A stretch of DNA of 64,000 nucleotides from Nakazawaea peltata (lineage: Eukaryota; Ascomycota; Pichiomycetes; Alaninales; Pachysolenaceae). The notes under the pieces are model-generated. The model did not search any database. It worked only from the letters and a program-made list of their open reading frames with translations, and had not been told where the DNA came from. The stretch covers positions 1,061,249 to 1,125,248 of the forward strand of contig BCGQ01000004.1 in the NCBI GenBank assembly GCA_001599355.1, written 5' to 3'. Positions 31,435 to 39,897 of the stretch are shown one piece after another; within the stretch, counting starts at the first letter, position 1, and every line of letters starts with the position of its first letter. The translations under genes and the position numbers were made by a program.

Positions 31435-31771
31435 ATGGGAGCTAACTACGTTATTTTCGGAAAAACTGTCCGTCCACATGTTGTAAGTGATCAATTGAGT
31501 TTGGATTAGTCCGTTTGGAGCCGGAGTTACTAACTAAGGATATTGATAGTTGGCATTGGCCACCATTTTTGGTGTTGTTGGTGGTGTTACAGTACCAGGA
31601 TTCTTCAAATCGCCAGCTCCAGCTGCTCCAGCTGCTTCCGCTGCCACTCCTGTCCCAGAACCACAACCAATTGAAACACCTTCTGTCGGTTCTAAAGATG
31701 CTGGTGAAATTGACGTTGAAAAGGTCATCAATGATTTCTTGAAATCCACCGAGACCGCTGAAAAGAAATAA
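31435..31771 (+). CDS. ATP19: ATP synthase subunit k (spliced)
   Basis: Exon 1 31435-31482 (16 codons, M-G-A-N-Y-V-I-F-G-K), intron 31483-31549 (67 nt; GTAAGT, TACTAAC at 31528-31534, TAG), exon 2 31550-31771. Total 89 aa. The N-terminus M-G-A-x-Y-x-x-x-G-K followed by P-H and a single hydrophobic segment (L-A-L-A-T-I-F-G-V-V-G-G) matches Atp19 (68 aa in S. cerevisiae), with a longer Ala/Pro-rich tail. It is a small Fo-associated subunit found in dimeric F1Fo-ATP synthase of the inner membrane. Confidence 0.88.
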
Positions 31772-31799
31772 AATTAATGCAATGATTTAACGGTTTACT

Positions 31800-32301
31800 T
31801 TACTTCAACCTTTGTTTCTTCCTTAAGATACTAGTCGGCACCAATTCTTGGATCTTCTCTTCACTTGATACTGTGCTGGTGATATCATGTCTTTTGTAGA
31901 AAAGTGGTGGTTCTCCACTAGGTAATTGGATATTCTGAATCATTTTGGGTTCTTCTCCTGAAAGTGGCTCCAAATTTGGTTTGAAATGTGCCTTGTTATA
32001 ATGTAAATTCCTGTACTTTTTGGCGTATTTGCCAGGAACTTCTCCATAAGGGTTCCATTCTGGGTCATAAAAGATGGATTTTGGACCTAATCTTGACGTA
32101 TCGGGGTCTCTAGTCAGTTCAGAATCATTGTTAGTGTTCAGTTTGGGTTGTGGTTTCTGGTTCTCCTGCTTATTTTTGAGCTTCTTCTTTAATCTCAGTT
32201 TCTCTTTCCGCCCTTCAGTATGTTAGTATATGAACAAACAATATATGGTATAAATACATACTTTCCAGTTCTACTGGATTTAAATCGTTTTTGTATTTCA
32301 T
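31800..32301 (-). CDS. Wbp11-domain-like small protein (spliced)
   Basis: Exon 1 32262-32301 (ATG at 32299-32301), intron 32213-32261 (49 nt; GTATGT, TACTAAC on the minus strand at 32222-32228, AAG), exon 2 31800-32212. Total 150 aa. Read with CTG as Ala, the start is K-Y-K-N-D-L-N-P-V-E-A-E-R-R-K-E-K, which resembles the N-terminal Wbp11 motif of fungal splicing factors (N-P-V-x-A-x-R-K). A Lys-rich helix follows, then S-I-F-Y-D-P-E-W-N-P-Y-G and a short tail. It lacks the long Pro-rich part of metazoan WBP11. Probably nuclear and linked to splicing by inference only. It converges with ATP19 with 28 bp between the stops. Confidence 0.7.
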
Positions 32302-32668
32302 TGAAGAGGCCGAATACGTCTTTAAATTTTCGATTATCTGTCTCCAACCTCAAATTGCCACCCCTTCGATGGTTCTGCCGTCCTTCTAAGTCTTCCTTCT
32401 CAGATTTTCTCTCTATAAATTTGGCACACAGTAAAGTAGGAAGAGCAGGGAAAGACTGAGAAAAGAAGGAAAAGAAGGAAAAGAAGGGGAAAGAAAAGAG
32501 GGAGAAGGAAGAAAATCAGGAGAAAAGAACGAGGGACAGGTGAACCGAGGGAGCAGAAGCACACAGACAAAGACAGATAAGTGGACGGAATTGATTAAAA
32601 CACTGATTGACGTGATTGTCCCAACTTTATAACCCTTCATACATTCATTCTAGTACTATATATCCAAA
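32302..32668. other. divergent intergenic Wbp11-like / MED8
   Basis: 0.37 kb, with a purine-rich run of AAGGAAAAG units (about 32457-32530). No gene seen. Confidence 0.6.
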
Positions 32669-33286
32669 ATGAACCAAGACCAGAATGACTTGGTCATTAC
32701 TCAAAAAAATCCATCCTTCCAAGAAGTCCCTGTTGAACTGCTAGAACAATTGCGAATGAGATTATCACAAATGACACATTCTTTGAATAAACTTCAAGTG
32801 GAAATGACTCAATCTTCCACTTTACAAAGCTGGACTTCATTGCATAATCAACTTGGTGTAGTACTATCACAACTCACATCTCTTTCACTGACGGTCGATA
32901 GTAACATTGACACTTTATCCACGACGGATGTTTTTCCCTTGAATACTTTCCCTTCTTCGCAGCAAGAAGGTTTATTGACTACAATGTTGAGAAAGAAACA
33001 TTTACCGGAGGTGATGAATTGGATTAATGAAACCCAACCACTTGTGGAATCGATGAGTTTGAGTAAAGATGACAAATGGTGTGGTTGGTGTCTCGATAAG
33101 ATCGAGCAAGAGATTCAGAACTTTGTGTTTAGTGGGATATTTACTAAGGAGGAGCTCCTGGATCGCGCAGCTAAGGGAGAATCTTTGAACCTGGACCTTC
33201 AAGGATCCAATGGGACTGCGTCCAAAGGTTATAGTGTGGACCAAGTTTATAAATTCATTTATCAAGGTATAGATCCACGTAAATAA
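32669..33286 (+). CDS. MED8: Mediator head subunit Med8
   Basis: 205 aa (S. cerevisiae 223). The N-terminal helix R-M-R-L-S-Q-M-T-H-S-L-N-K matches R-M-R-L-A-Q-L-T-H-S-L. L-G-V-V-L-S-Q-L-T-S follows, then V-F-P-L-N-T-F-P, L-L-T-T-M-L-R-K-K-H-L-P-E-V and a C-terminal helix V-D-Q-V-Y-K-F-I that would pack on Med18/Med20. It belongs to the head module contacting RNA polymerase II. Confidence 0.93.
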   Translation: MNQDQNDLVITQKNPSFQEVPVELLEQLRMRLSQMTHSLNKLQVEMTQSSTLQSWTSLHNQLGVVLSQLTSLSLTVDSNIDTLSTTDVFPLNTFPSSQQEGLLTTMLRKKHLPEVMNWINETQPLVESMSLSKDDKWCGWCLDKIEQEIQNFVFSGIFTKEELLDRAAKGESLNLDLQGSNGTASKGYSVDQVYKFIYQGIDPRK

Positions 33287-33409
33287 ATGTAAAAGTTCGT
33301 TTTCAGATTGACTTATATAGTGTAGATATATAATCTTTCATCAAAAAGGGGTCATGAATCCTCTTCAGTTTTAAGTAAGGGTTGGTGTTTTTGATTTGGG
33401 TGGGGGAAA

Positions 33410-34364
33410 TTATTTCTTGAAGATCTTCTCAATGTCTTCAACGGCTTGGATCAAAACCTTGTCTTGGAACTTAGGGTTAGCAATTTCCTTTTGGACGTTA
33501 GCAATGACAGAAGCAGCCAATTGTTGTTGTTCTTGTTGTCTAATAGAGTTTTCGTATCTAACCCATGAGTCCAAAACGGATTTAGCCTCGGTAGCCAAAG
33601 CAACCTTTTGCTTCAATTCAAAGGCCTCGGCTTCCAATTGAGCAGTCTCCTTAGAGATCTCGAACAAAGTCTCGGTAGTGGCAACGACATCCTTCAAGTT
33701 AGAGACGTGGTTAATTCTGTCTTGAACCAGCTCAACGTGCTTTTCTCTAGAAGAGTTCAAGATACTGGTGATGCTAGAAATGGTAGATCTAGCCCAGTCA
33801 CCGTATAATGGGGCCAAAGCCTTGGACATCAAACCAACGAAACCTAAGAAAGTGACAACCAAGATAGTCTCATCGTTGACAACGTATAACTCGTTAGAAA
33901 TAGCGTAAACGGCAGCAGCGGTAGAAGTAGCTAAGATACCAGTCTTAGACAATGGGGTAGTACCTGGCAAGGCGTCAATGATGGAGTTAGCCTTAGCCTT
34001 TGGCTCAGTTGGAGTGGAGTAAGCACGGATTCCAATTCTAATAGCCTTGAGTTAGTAACAGTTTCTATAACTTGAAATTCAAATGGTATAATATACTTAC
34101 GGAGCAATGGATCTCAAACCGAAAGGAACGGCGGTTGGGCGAATGGCTATATATAAGTTAGTAAATGACACAATTATGGCTTTGATTGATCGACAAACGT
34201 TCTCAATTCCACTATATCTGGGCCCTACAACAACGGTCTCAACCTTCGTCGACTCCAGATTTAGCGCTGATGATAAACCACCTTGACAAATGTTCCGCAG
34301 GTCAATCAATTCGTGTTCCCTATTCATTGAACATACCTCTAGCAGATAATCTAACTAAACTCAT
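33410..34364 (-). CDS. ATP4: ATP synthase subunit b (two introns)
   Basis: Exon 1 34337-34364 (M-S-L-V-R-L-S-A-R), intron 1 34147-34336 (190 nt, GTATGT, TACTAAC), exon 2 34101-34146, intron 2 34038-34100 (63 nt, GTAAGT, TACTAAC), exon 3 33410-34037. Total 233 aa (S. cerevisiae 244). In intron 2 the first AG lies only 5 nt after TACTAAC; only the second AG keeps the frame (P-I-G-I-R-A-Y-S-T). The basic, hydroxylated N-terminus is a mitochondrial presequence. Then K-A-K-A-N-S-I-I-D, two membrane segments and the long peripheral-stalk helix (E-A-F-E-L-K-Q-K-V, S-V-L-D-S-W-V-R-Y-E). It links Fo to the F1 head. Confidence 0.95.
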
Positions 34365-34980
34365 TGTTAACGATTATATCTATGTGAATATTATAAAATG
34401 AATTTGATATAAATCCTTTCAATTAATTCAAAAAGGTAAAATAAACACTTTTTTTTCAATTTTTCCCCTACTTAATTTTTACTATGTGATTTCTCGCTGC
34501 CAATACTTGTGGAGGTTGGGTGTTATTGGAAGGAAAAAAAAGAGGAAAATTTTGAAAAGAAGCTTTGATTTAATTGGATGGAGAAATCGCGCGTGGGATT
34601 TGGGAATTATGCACGACTGGAAATTGGGGTTTGCACGACCATGTGAGTAGAGGGAGGAGGGGTGAAGGACGAAGGGAGTAATAAGTAGGAAGTTCACTCA
34701 AAGATTGTGCTTTAGTGTGTCAATTTGAAGTGAGATCTTCAATCGCGGCATAGCCTACTTTCCTGTTACCTCACAGCCCCACCATTTCTCACCATTGGTT
34801 TCTCCCCAACTGCCTACCTCCCCTCGCTCGTCGTTTATCGTATAGAAAACATCCCTCACATTGTCGCGCGAAAATCAACTGGTGAAAAATCCATACAAAA
34901 ACTAACTGATTTGGCGACAGTTGAAGACTTTGGTAGAGAATTAGTTCAAAAGTTTAATAACAAACATACCACTAATAAAC
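34365..34980. other. divergent promoter ATP4 / ERG20
   Basis: 0.62 kb with a T-run (34447-34460) and a purine-rich stretch near 34530-34560. No gene seen. Confidence 0.6.
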
Positions 34981-36036
34981 ATGGATAAGGTAATTGGAAA
35001 GCAAAAGTTCTTGCTGGTATTCCCAGAACTTGTTGACGAGATCATTGGATTCACTCAAGCTTATGGTATCCCACAAGACGCCATCGATTGGTACAAGAAG
35101 AACTTGAACCACAACGTTCCAGGTGGTAAATTGAACAGAGGTATTTCTGTTGTCGATACTTATGCTCTTTTGAAGGGATACAAGTCATATGACGAATTTT
35201 CCACCGAGGAATACAAGAAAGTTGCCATCTTAGGTTGGTGTGTCGAGTTATTACAAGCTTTCTTCCTTGTCTCTGATGATATGATGGACAAGTCCATCAC
35301 CAGAAGAGGTCAACCTTGTTGGTACAGAATGGATGGTGTTGGAGACATTGCCATCAATGATGCTTTCATGCTTGAAGGTGCCATTTATATGTTATTGAAG
35401 AAGCACTTCAAAGGTGAATCTTACTATGTAGATTTATTGGAATTGTTCCATGAGACCACATTCCAAACTGAATTGGGTCAAGAATTGGACTTGCTCACTG
35501 CTCCTGAAGATGTCGTTGACTTGTCCAAATTCAGTCTCGCTAAGCATTCCTTCATTGTCATTTACAAGACCCTGTACTACTCGTTCTACTTACCAGTTGC
35601 TTTACTGATGGCTGTTGCTGGTTTGAACAATGAGGAGGACTTGAAGCAAGCTCATGATGTTTTGATCCCATTGGGTGAGTACTTCCAAATTCAAGATGAC
35701 TACTTAGACTGTTTCGGAGACCCAGAATTCATTGGTAAAATCGGAACTGATATCTTGGATAACAAATGTTCATGGCTTATAAACAAGGCCTTACAAATTG
35801 TCACTCCAGAGCAACGTGAGATCTTGGACAAGAACTACGGTGTCAAGGACTCTGTCAAGGAGGCGGTTATCAAGAAATTATACAACGAATTGAACCTCGA
35901 GAAGTTGTACTTTGAATATGAAGAAAAGGTAGTTGGTGAATTGAAAGAAAAGATCGCCAACGTTGATGAATCTAGAGGATTCAAGGCTGAGGTATTGACT
36001 GCTTTCTTGAACAAGATCTATAAACGTTCTAAATAA
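34981..36036 (+). CDS. ERG20: farnesyl diphosphate synthase
   Basis: 351 aa (S. cerevisiae 352). Both Asp-rich motifs are intact: first D-D-M-M-D (99-103) and second D-D-Y-L-D (239-243). The chain-length region [14 protein letters not shown] precedes the first motif, with the aromatic at -5 as expected for a C15 product. The C-terminus is K-R-S-K. It condenses IPP with DMAPP and GPP in the cytosol for sterol, ubiquinone, dolichol and prenylation. Two CTG codons (35572, residue 198; 35605, residue 209) align with Ala in S. cerevisiae (K-T-A-Y-Y-S and V-A-L-A-M). Confidence 0.98.
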   Translation: MDKVIGKQKFLLVFPELVDEIIGFTQAYGIPQDAIDWYKKNLNHNVPGGKLNRGISVVDTYALLKGYKSYDEFSTEEYKKVAILGWCVELLQAFFLVSDDMMDKSITRRGQPCWYRMDGVGDIAINDAFMLEGAIYMLLKKHFKGESYYVDLLELFHETTFQTELGQELDLLTAPEDVVDLSKFSLAKHSFIVIYKTLYYSFYLPVALLMAVAGLNNEEDLKQAHDVLIPLGEYFQIQDDYLDCFGDPEFIGKIGTDILDNKCSWLINKALQIVTPEQREILDKNYGVKDSVKEAVIKKLYNELNLEKLYFEYEEKVVGELKEKIANVDESRGFKAEVLTAFLNKIYKRSK

Positions 36037-36260
36037 GTATATACGACGAATGGATTCACTCTACTCTGTTAGCTTACCTAAGCTCTACCTCCTCTGCTTA
36101 GCCTCTACCTACTCCTACACTACACCTATATGAATATAATGGTCTTTAGTATTCAAGATATAAACCTATGCACATATATACCAATATCTAATTGATAAAT
36201 ACCAGACATTAGCACGTTCTTTAAAATTGTATAATAAATATTACAAGGAAGTGAAATGAC

Positions 36261-36545
36261 TTAAACGTTAACTCTCTCCAATTCCTCGGCACCAGCCTTG
36301 GTATACAAGTATTCGTTGTAATCTCTAGCCTTGGCCCAGATGTTCCACATGATAACACCTGGAATGATGATGTACAAAGCTTGAGCAGAAGTTCTTCTCC
36401 AAGTGTTGAAGACAGCCTTCTCCAAAGATCCCTTCAATGGGTTTTGAGCGTATGGAGAAACAGAGTAAGTAGTGATACCCTTTTGAGCTGGGGAGCCCAT
36501 GGCACCCCACCATCCCATATAAACACCTGGTCCACCGTGTCCCAT
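36261..36545 (-). CDS. QCR8: cytochrome bc1 complex subunit 8
   Basis: 94 aa, exactly the S. cerevisiae length, with Y-M-G-W-W-G-A-M-G, Q-K-G-I-T-T-Y-S-V-S-P-Y-A-Q-N-P-L, one membrane helix and the C-terminus E-E-L-E-R-V-N-V. It is a small complex III subunit that contacts cytochrome b and the quinone site. No intron, unlike the other respiratory genes here. Confidence 0.97.
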   Translation of the reverse strand: MGHGGPGVYMGWWGAMGSPAQKGITTYSVSPYAQNPLKGSLEKAVFNTWRRTSAQALYIIIPGVIMWNIWAKARDYNEYLYTKAGAEELERVNV

Positions 36546-36995
36546 ATTGACGATTCTAATTAATTAATTAATCAAACTAAAGATTATTTAATCTTAACCT
36601 TCAAAATACAAATATAATTTGAAAACCACAATAAAAAAACTCTTCTTAGCGCCCAAACAGCGAAATTGCACAGGTTAAAAATTTTTTGTGCGTAATGAAA
36701 ATTTCCGTAAAATCTTATTGGATGGTGGGAGAGGGGAATTGGGAGTGCACGACTTTTAGGAGTAGGTTTGGAGCGCAGGTTTGGAGCGCAAGTTTGGAGC
36801 GCAAGTCTGAGTGCACTATGGATGCCTATTCTAGTAAAACAGAGTAAGTACTTAATTAGGCAATTTATTGTGTTAGTTTATTCATGCACGACTTCTCCAC
36901 AGATGAGAATAAGTGACCTGTTTGAAGGTTGAGAGGTGAAGTGATCGAGAGCGGTGTTGGAGAATATTTAGATATCAGAGATTGTTGTAAGGTAT
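36546..36995. other. divergent promoter QCR8 / NNK1-like kinase
   Basis: 0.45 kb. A 13-bp tandem repeat (36764-36802) and an AAAAATTTTTT block (36678-36689) are the only structures noticed. Confidence 0.6.
36764..36802 (+). repeat. three tandem copies of AGGTTTGGAGCGC
   Basis: Two identical 13-mers and a third with one change (AAGTTTGGAGCGC), followed by a degenerate fourth (AAGTCTGAGTGC). It lies in the shared QCR8/kinase promoter, so a regulator-binding array is possible. Confidence 0.9.
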
Positions 36996-39395
36996 ATGAG
37001 ACGGAAGGAGCTTCTTGAAGAGATGATCACAAATAGATCTAAATCTTCTCCTCCACAGACCCCACAAATGACTCTTCCAAGTAGTGGAGCTGCTATTGGC
37101 GCTACTGCTGGAGGGGCTAATGGAGTTGCACAATTGATGAGGGAATCCAATTCCTTGAAGGTTCTGGGTGCTGATTCTATGAATCTGCCTATAAGTATCT
37201 TATTGACAGCTCAGAAAGCTAAACCTACTATTGCATCCACTGATTTACAGTACACAGCATCGACTCATGATAATGCTCAAACTTTGGAGATGGATAATAC
37301 CCCCAAATATGTTGATAAGTTTCAAAGTTTTGGACAAAATCGATTCAATTTTGAGAGAGATTTCCCTGTTGAGGTTATGGCTCCTGATTCTTTGAGCAAT
37401 ACTCCGATTCCTAGTCCTTCTATGAGTCTAGTGTCGTTGAGCAAACTGAGTGAAAATCTGCTGCCATTACAGAGACAGCCACTGATAGCGCCACTTAAAC
37501 CTCAGAAACAAAGGTTATTGAAGACGTATTCCGAAACAGAAACTACGAATTTCTCAAGTTCAACTGGTGCTAGAGTCTTTGACGACTCAAGACATAGACC
37601 TTATCATGGGTATCCAAGTACTAGAAGAGTGAGCTTTTCTAAACCTACATCGATTGAAAGAAATTTGACATTGACACCAGGGAAGGCACCTGGAAAGTTG
37701 ACGGGAAATTTGGTTTTGGACGCCAACCGCTCAAGTAGAGCAGATTCACCTAATAGTTATATTCATTACACCTCCAGATTACTGGAAGGAATAGAAGATG
37801 AATATATTCCCGATCTAATATTTGGTAACAATTTACTCAGCAAATGGCTTGATGATGAGGAAACGGAAACCGATTATGGGTCTCTGAAGAAAAGAAGATT
37901 GGATCTTCATACAGATTTGACTCCTATATCTGTTCCAGAGAAGCATACTATAACGAAAGCAAAGACTATTCCCGATAATACACCGACCCCGGCAAGAAAT
38001 GGGAAGAAGAACTTGTCTAAGATCGATTTGAACAGTTTACAATCATTACCAGATAATTTCCAGACGCTACCATTCACTCAACGTAAGAAGATCTTGATGA
38101 ATATGTACCCAGATTATAGTTATACTGAGTTGACCAATCTGATCAGATCATATGTTCGTACGAATCCGAACTCTTTATCGACTGAAAGCTTGAGTAAATT
38201 TCGGAACAGATCAGTCAGTTCTTCTAGCTCTTCAGTCCTGCTGAACTATCTCTCTAATATGAGGATACCGCAACAACAGGAATATGATGTGAATAAGAAA
38301 GATGCTATTGTCATGGACCATGTATTATTGAATAAGATCGGACATGGAGCTTGGGGGATTATTAGAGAATGTAAATGTCTTTCTACTCAAACTATCAGGG
38401 CAATGAAGATAATCTCGGTGGATAATGAGAAGGTTAAGAGGATTTTCATGAATGAAATCTACATTTGGTCATTACTTGACCATCCTAATATTCTACCTAT
38501 ATTAGATTTCAAACAGGTAGATCACACATTGTTCCTGTTGATGCCATTGAACAAAGGGGGTACTCTCTTTGAATTGGTTTATCAATGGGGGAATGTAGAG
38601 GACAGAGCAGTGTCTTTAGAGAGTCGTAGCGAGAAGACATTGATCTATATAAGACAAATCCTAAGTGCGATCAAGTATCTTCATCAAGAGTTATCGATTG
38701 TACATGGGGATTTGAAGTTGGAGAACGTCTTAGTTGACTCCAATGATCGTATCCAACTATGTGACTTTGGTATGTCCAAGATATACGCTCAAGATACCGA
38801 GAGACCTATACTGTTGAGGGAGAAATCGAGGGAGTTCTTTCGCAAACATGCCGACTTCATCAAAGGATACCCTACACGTCTCACAGCTGAACCGACAGCT
38901 TCAAATGATGATGAAAGTAATGAGGTATCTGGCTCTTATAATAGTGATAAAGATGATGGGATATTGACAATAAGCACACTTAATAAGTTAGGACCATCAT
39001 TGGCATCGACTTACTTGCATTCCAATACAACTACACCCAAAGATAAGCTCCAACATGAGCAACCGTCCTCCTTTAGGGTCCCTGATAAACATATTGGGTC
39101 TCTTCCTTATGCAGCCCCTGAATTACTTGCTTCGGAGGTGACAATTTCTCCTACGCAAGACATTTGGGCAATTGGAGTTTTGTTGTACACAATGTTAATT
39201 GGGGATCTCCCATTTAAACATGGATATGAGCCTCGATTGAGGATGATGATTTTACATGGGAAATACGACACAGACGTATTGGTTAGAGAGTATGGAGATG
39301 ATCATGTATTGATACGACTGATCATGGGATGTCTTGAGACTGAGGTGGGTAAGAGATTCGATATTGAACAATTGATTGAGTTATTGGATAAATAG
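36996..39395 (+). CDS. NNK1: Ser/Thr protein kinase, Nnk1-like
   Basis: 799 aa. The first ~440 residues are Ser/Thr/Pro-rich and disordered. A short conserved block (L-P-F-T-Q-R-K-K-I-L-M-N-M-Y-P) precedes the C-terminal kinase domain: glycine loop G-H-G-A-W-G, catalytic Lys in A-M-K-I, catalytic loop V-H-G-D-L-K-L-E-N (HGD instead of HRD), D-F-G, and A-P-E after a long activation-segment insert (about residues 610-695). The HGD and block before the kinase suit fungal Nnk1 (nitrogen signalling, Gdh2-associated), but this rests on recall. Confidence 0.65.
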   Translation: MRRKELLEEMITNRSKSSPPQTPQMTLPSSGAAIGATAGGANGVAQLMRESNSLKVLGADSMNLPISILLTAQKAKPTIASTDLQYTASTHDNAQTLEMDNTPKYVDKFQSFGQNRFNFERDFPVEVMAPDSLSNTPIPSPSMSLVSLSKLSENLLPLQRQPLIAPLKPQKQRLLKTYSETETTNFSSSTGARVFDDSRHRPYHGYPSTRRVSFSKPTSIERNLTLTPGKAPGKLTGNLVLDANRSSRADSPNSYIHYTSRLLEGIEDEYIPDLIFGNNLLSKWLDDEETETDYGSLKKRRLDLHTDLTPISVPEKHTITKAKTIPDNTPTPARNGKKNLSKIDLNSLQSLPDNFQTLPFTQRKKILMNMYPDYSYTELTNLIRSYVRTNPNSLSTESLSKFRNRSVSSSSSSVLLNYLSNMRIPQQQEYDVNKKDAIVMDHVLLNKIGHGAWGIIRECKCLSTQTIRAMKIISVDNEKVKRIFMNEIYIWSLLDHPNILPILDFKQVDHTLFLLMPLNKGGTLFELVYQWGNVEDRAVSLESRSEKTLIYIRQILSAIKYLHQELSIVHGDLKLENVLVDSNDRIQLCDFGMSKIYAQDTERPILLREKSREFFRKHADFIKGYPTRLTAEPTASNDDESNEVSGSYNSDKDDGILTISTLNKLGPSLASTYLHSNTTTPKDKLQHEQPSSFRVPDKHIGSLPYAAPELLASEVTISPTQDIWAIGVLLYTMLIGDLPFKHGYEPRLRMMILHGKYDTDVLVREYGDDHVLIRLIMGCLETEVGKRFDIEQLIELLDK

Positions 39396-39897
39396 GATAT
39401 GAATGATGATGATATGATGATAATGATTGTAGGGATTGATAGGGGAAGGTTATTAGGTAGTGAACCCCTTAATTTCCCTTATTTTTTCTTTAGTTTCCCC
39501 TTAATTTCTCCTTAGTTTCCCCCTTTAGTTTCCCCCTTTAATTTCCCCCTTTAATTTCCCCTTTAATTTGCTCCCTTAATTTCTCCTTATTTTCCTTCTC
39601 ATTCCTCCCTTTAATTCTCCCTCCTTTCTCCTCCTCTTTTTCTCTCTCAATTTCCGCTATTTCTCCCAACTCCCCTTTAATTTCCCTCCCCTTATTGCGG
39701 TCGTGCACACCCAAAATCCACTTTGTTTTGAACAGAAAAAAAGAGGTTGGTTTTTGAAGAGCGCCAAAGGAGTAACAAAGATAGACGCCGAGTTCTAAAG
39801 AGGAAGAATTGGTGTAGAGTACGACCTTTTCTTGCGTTAATATAGCGAGAATACGTGGATTGATTAATTAGAGACCTGTTGGGTTGAATTAATTAGG
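39396..39897. other. kinase / SWI3 intergenic, pyrimidine-rich
   Basis: 0.5 kb. Dominated by a degenerate CCCCTTTARTTT array (see repeat entry). No gene seen. Confidence 0.6.
39465..39625 (+). repeat. degenerate CCCCTTTA(A/G)TTT array
   Basis: About ten imperfect 11-13 bp units such as TTTCCCCCTTTAG and TTTCCCCTTTAA in direct orientation, upstream of SWI3. Many copies contain CCCCT, the reverse of the AGGGG stress element. Confidence 0.8.
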
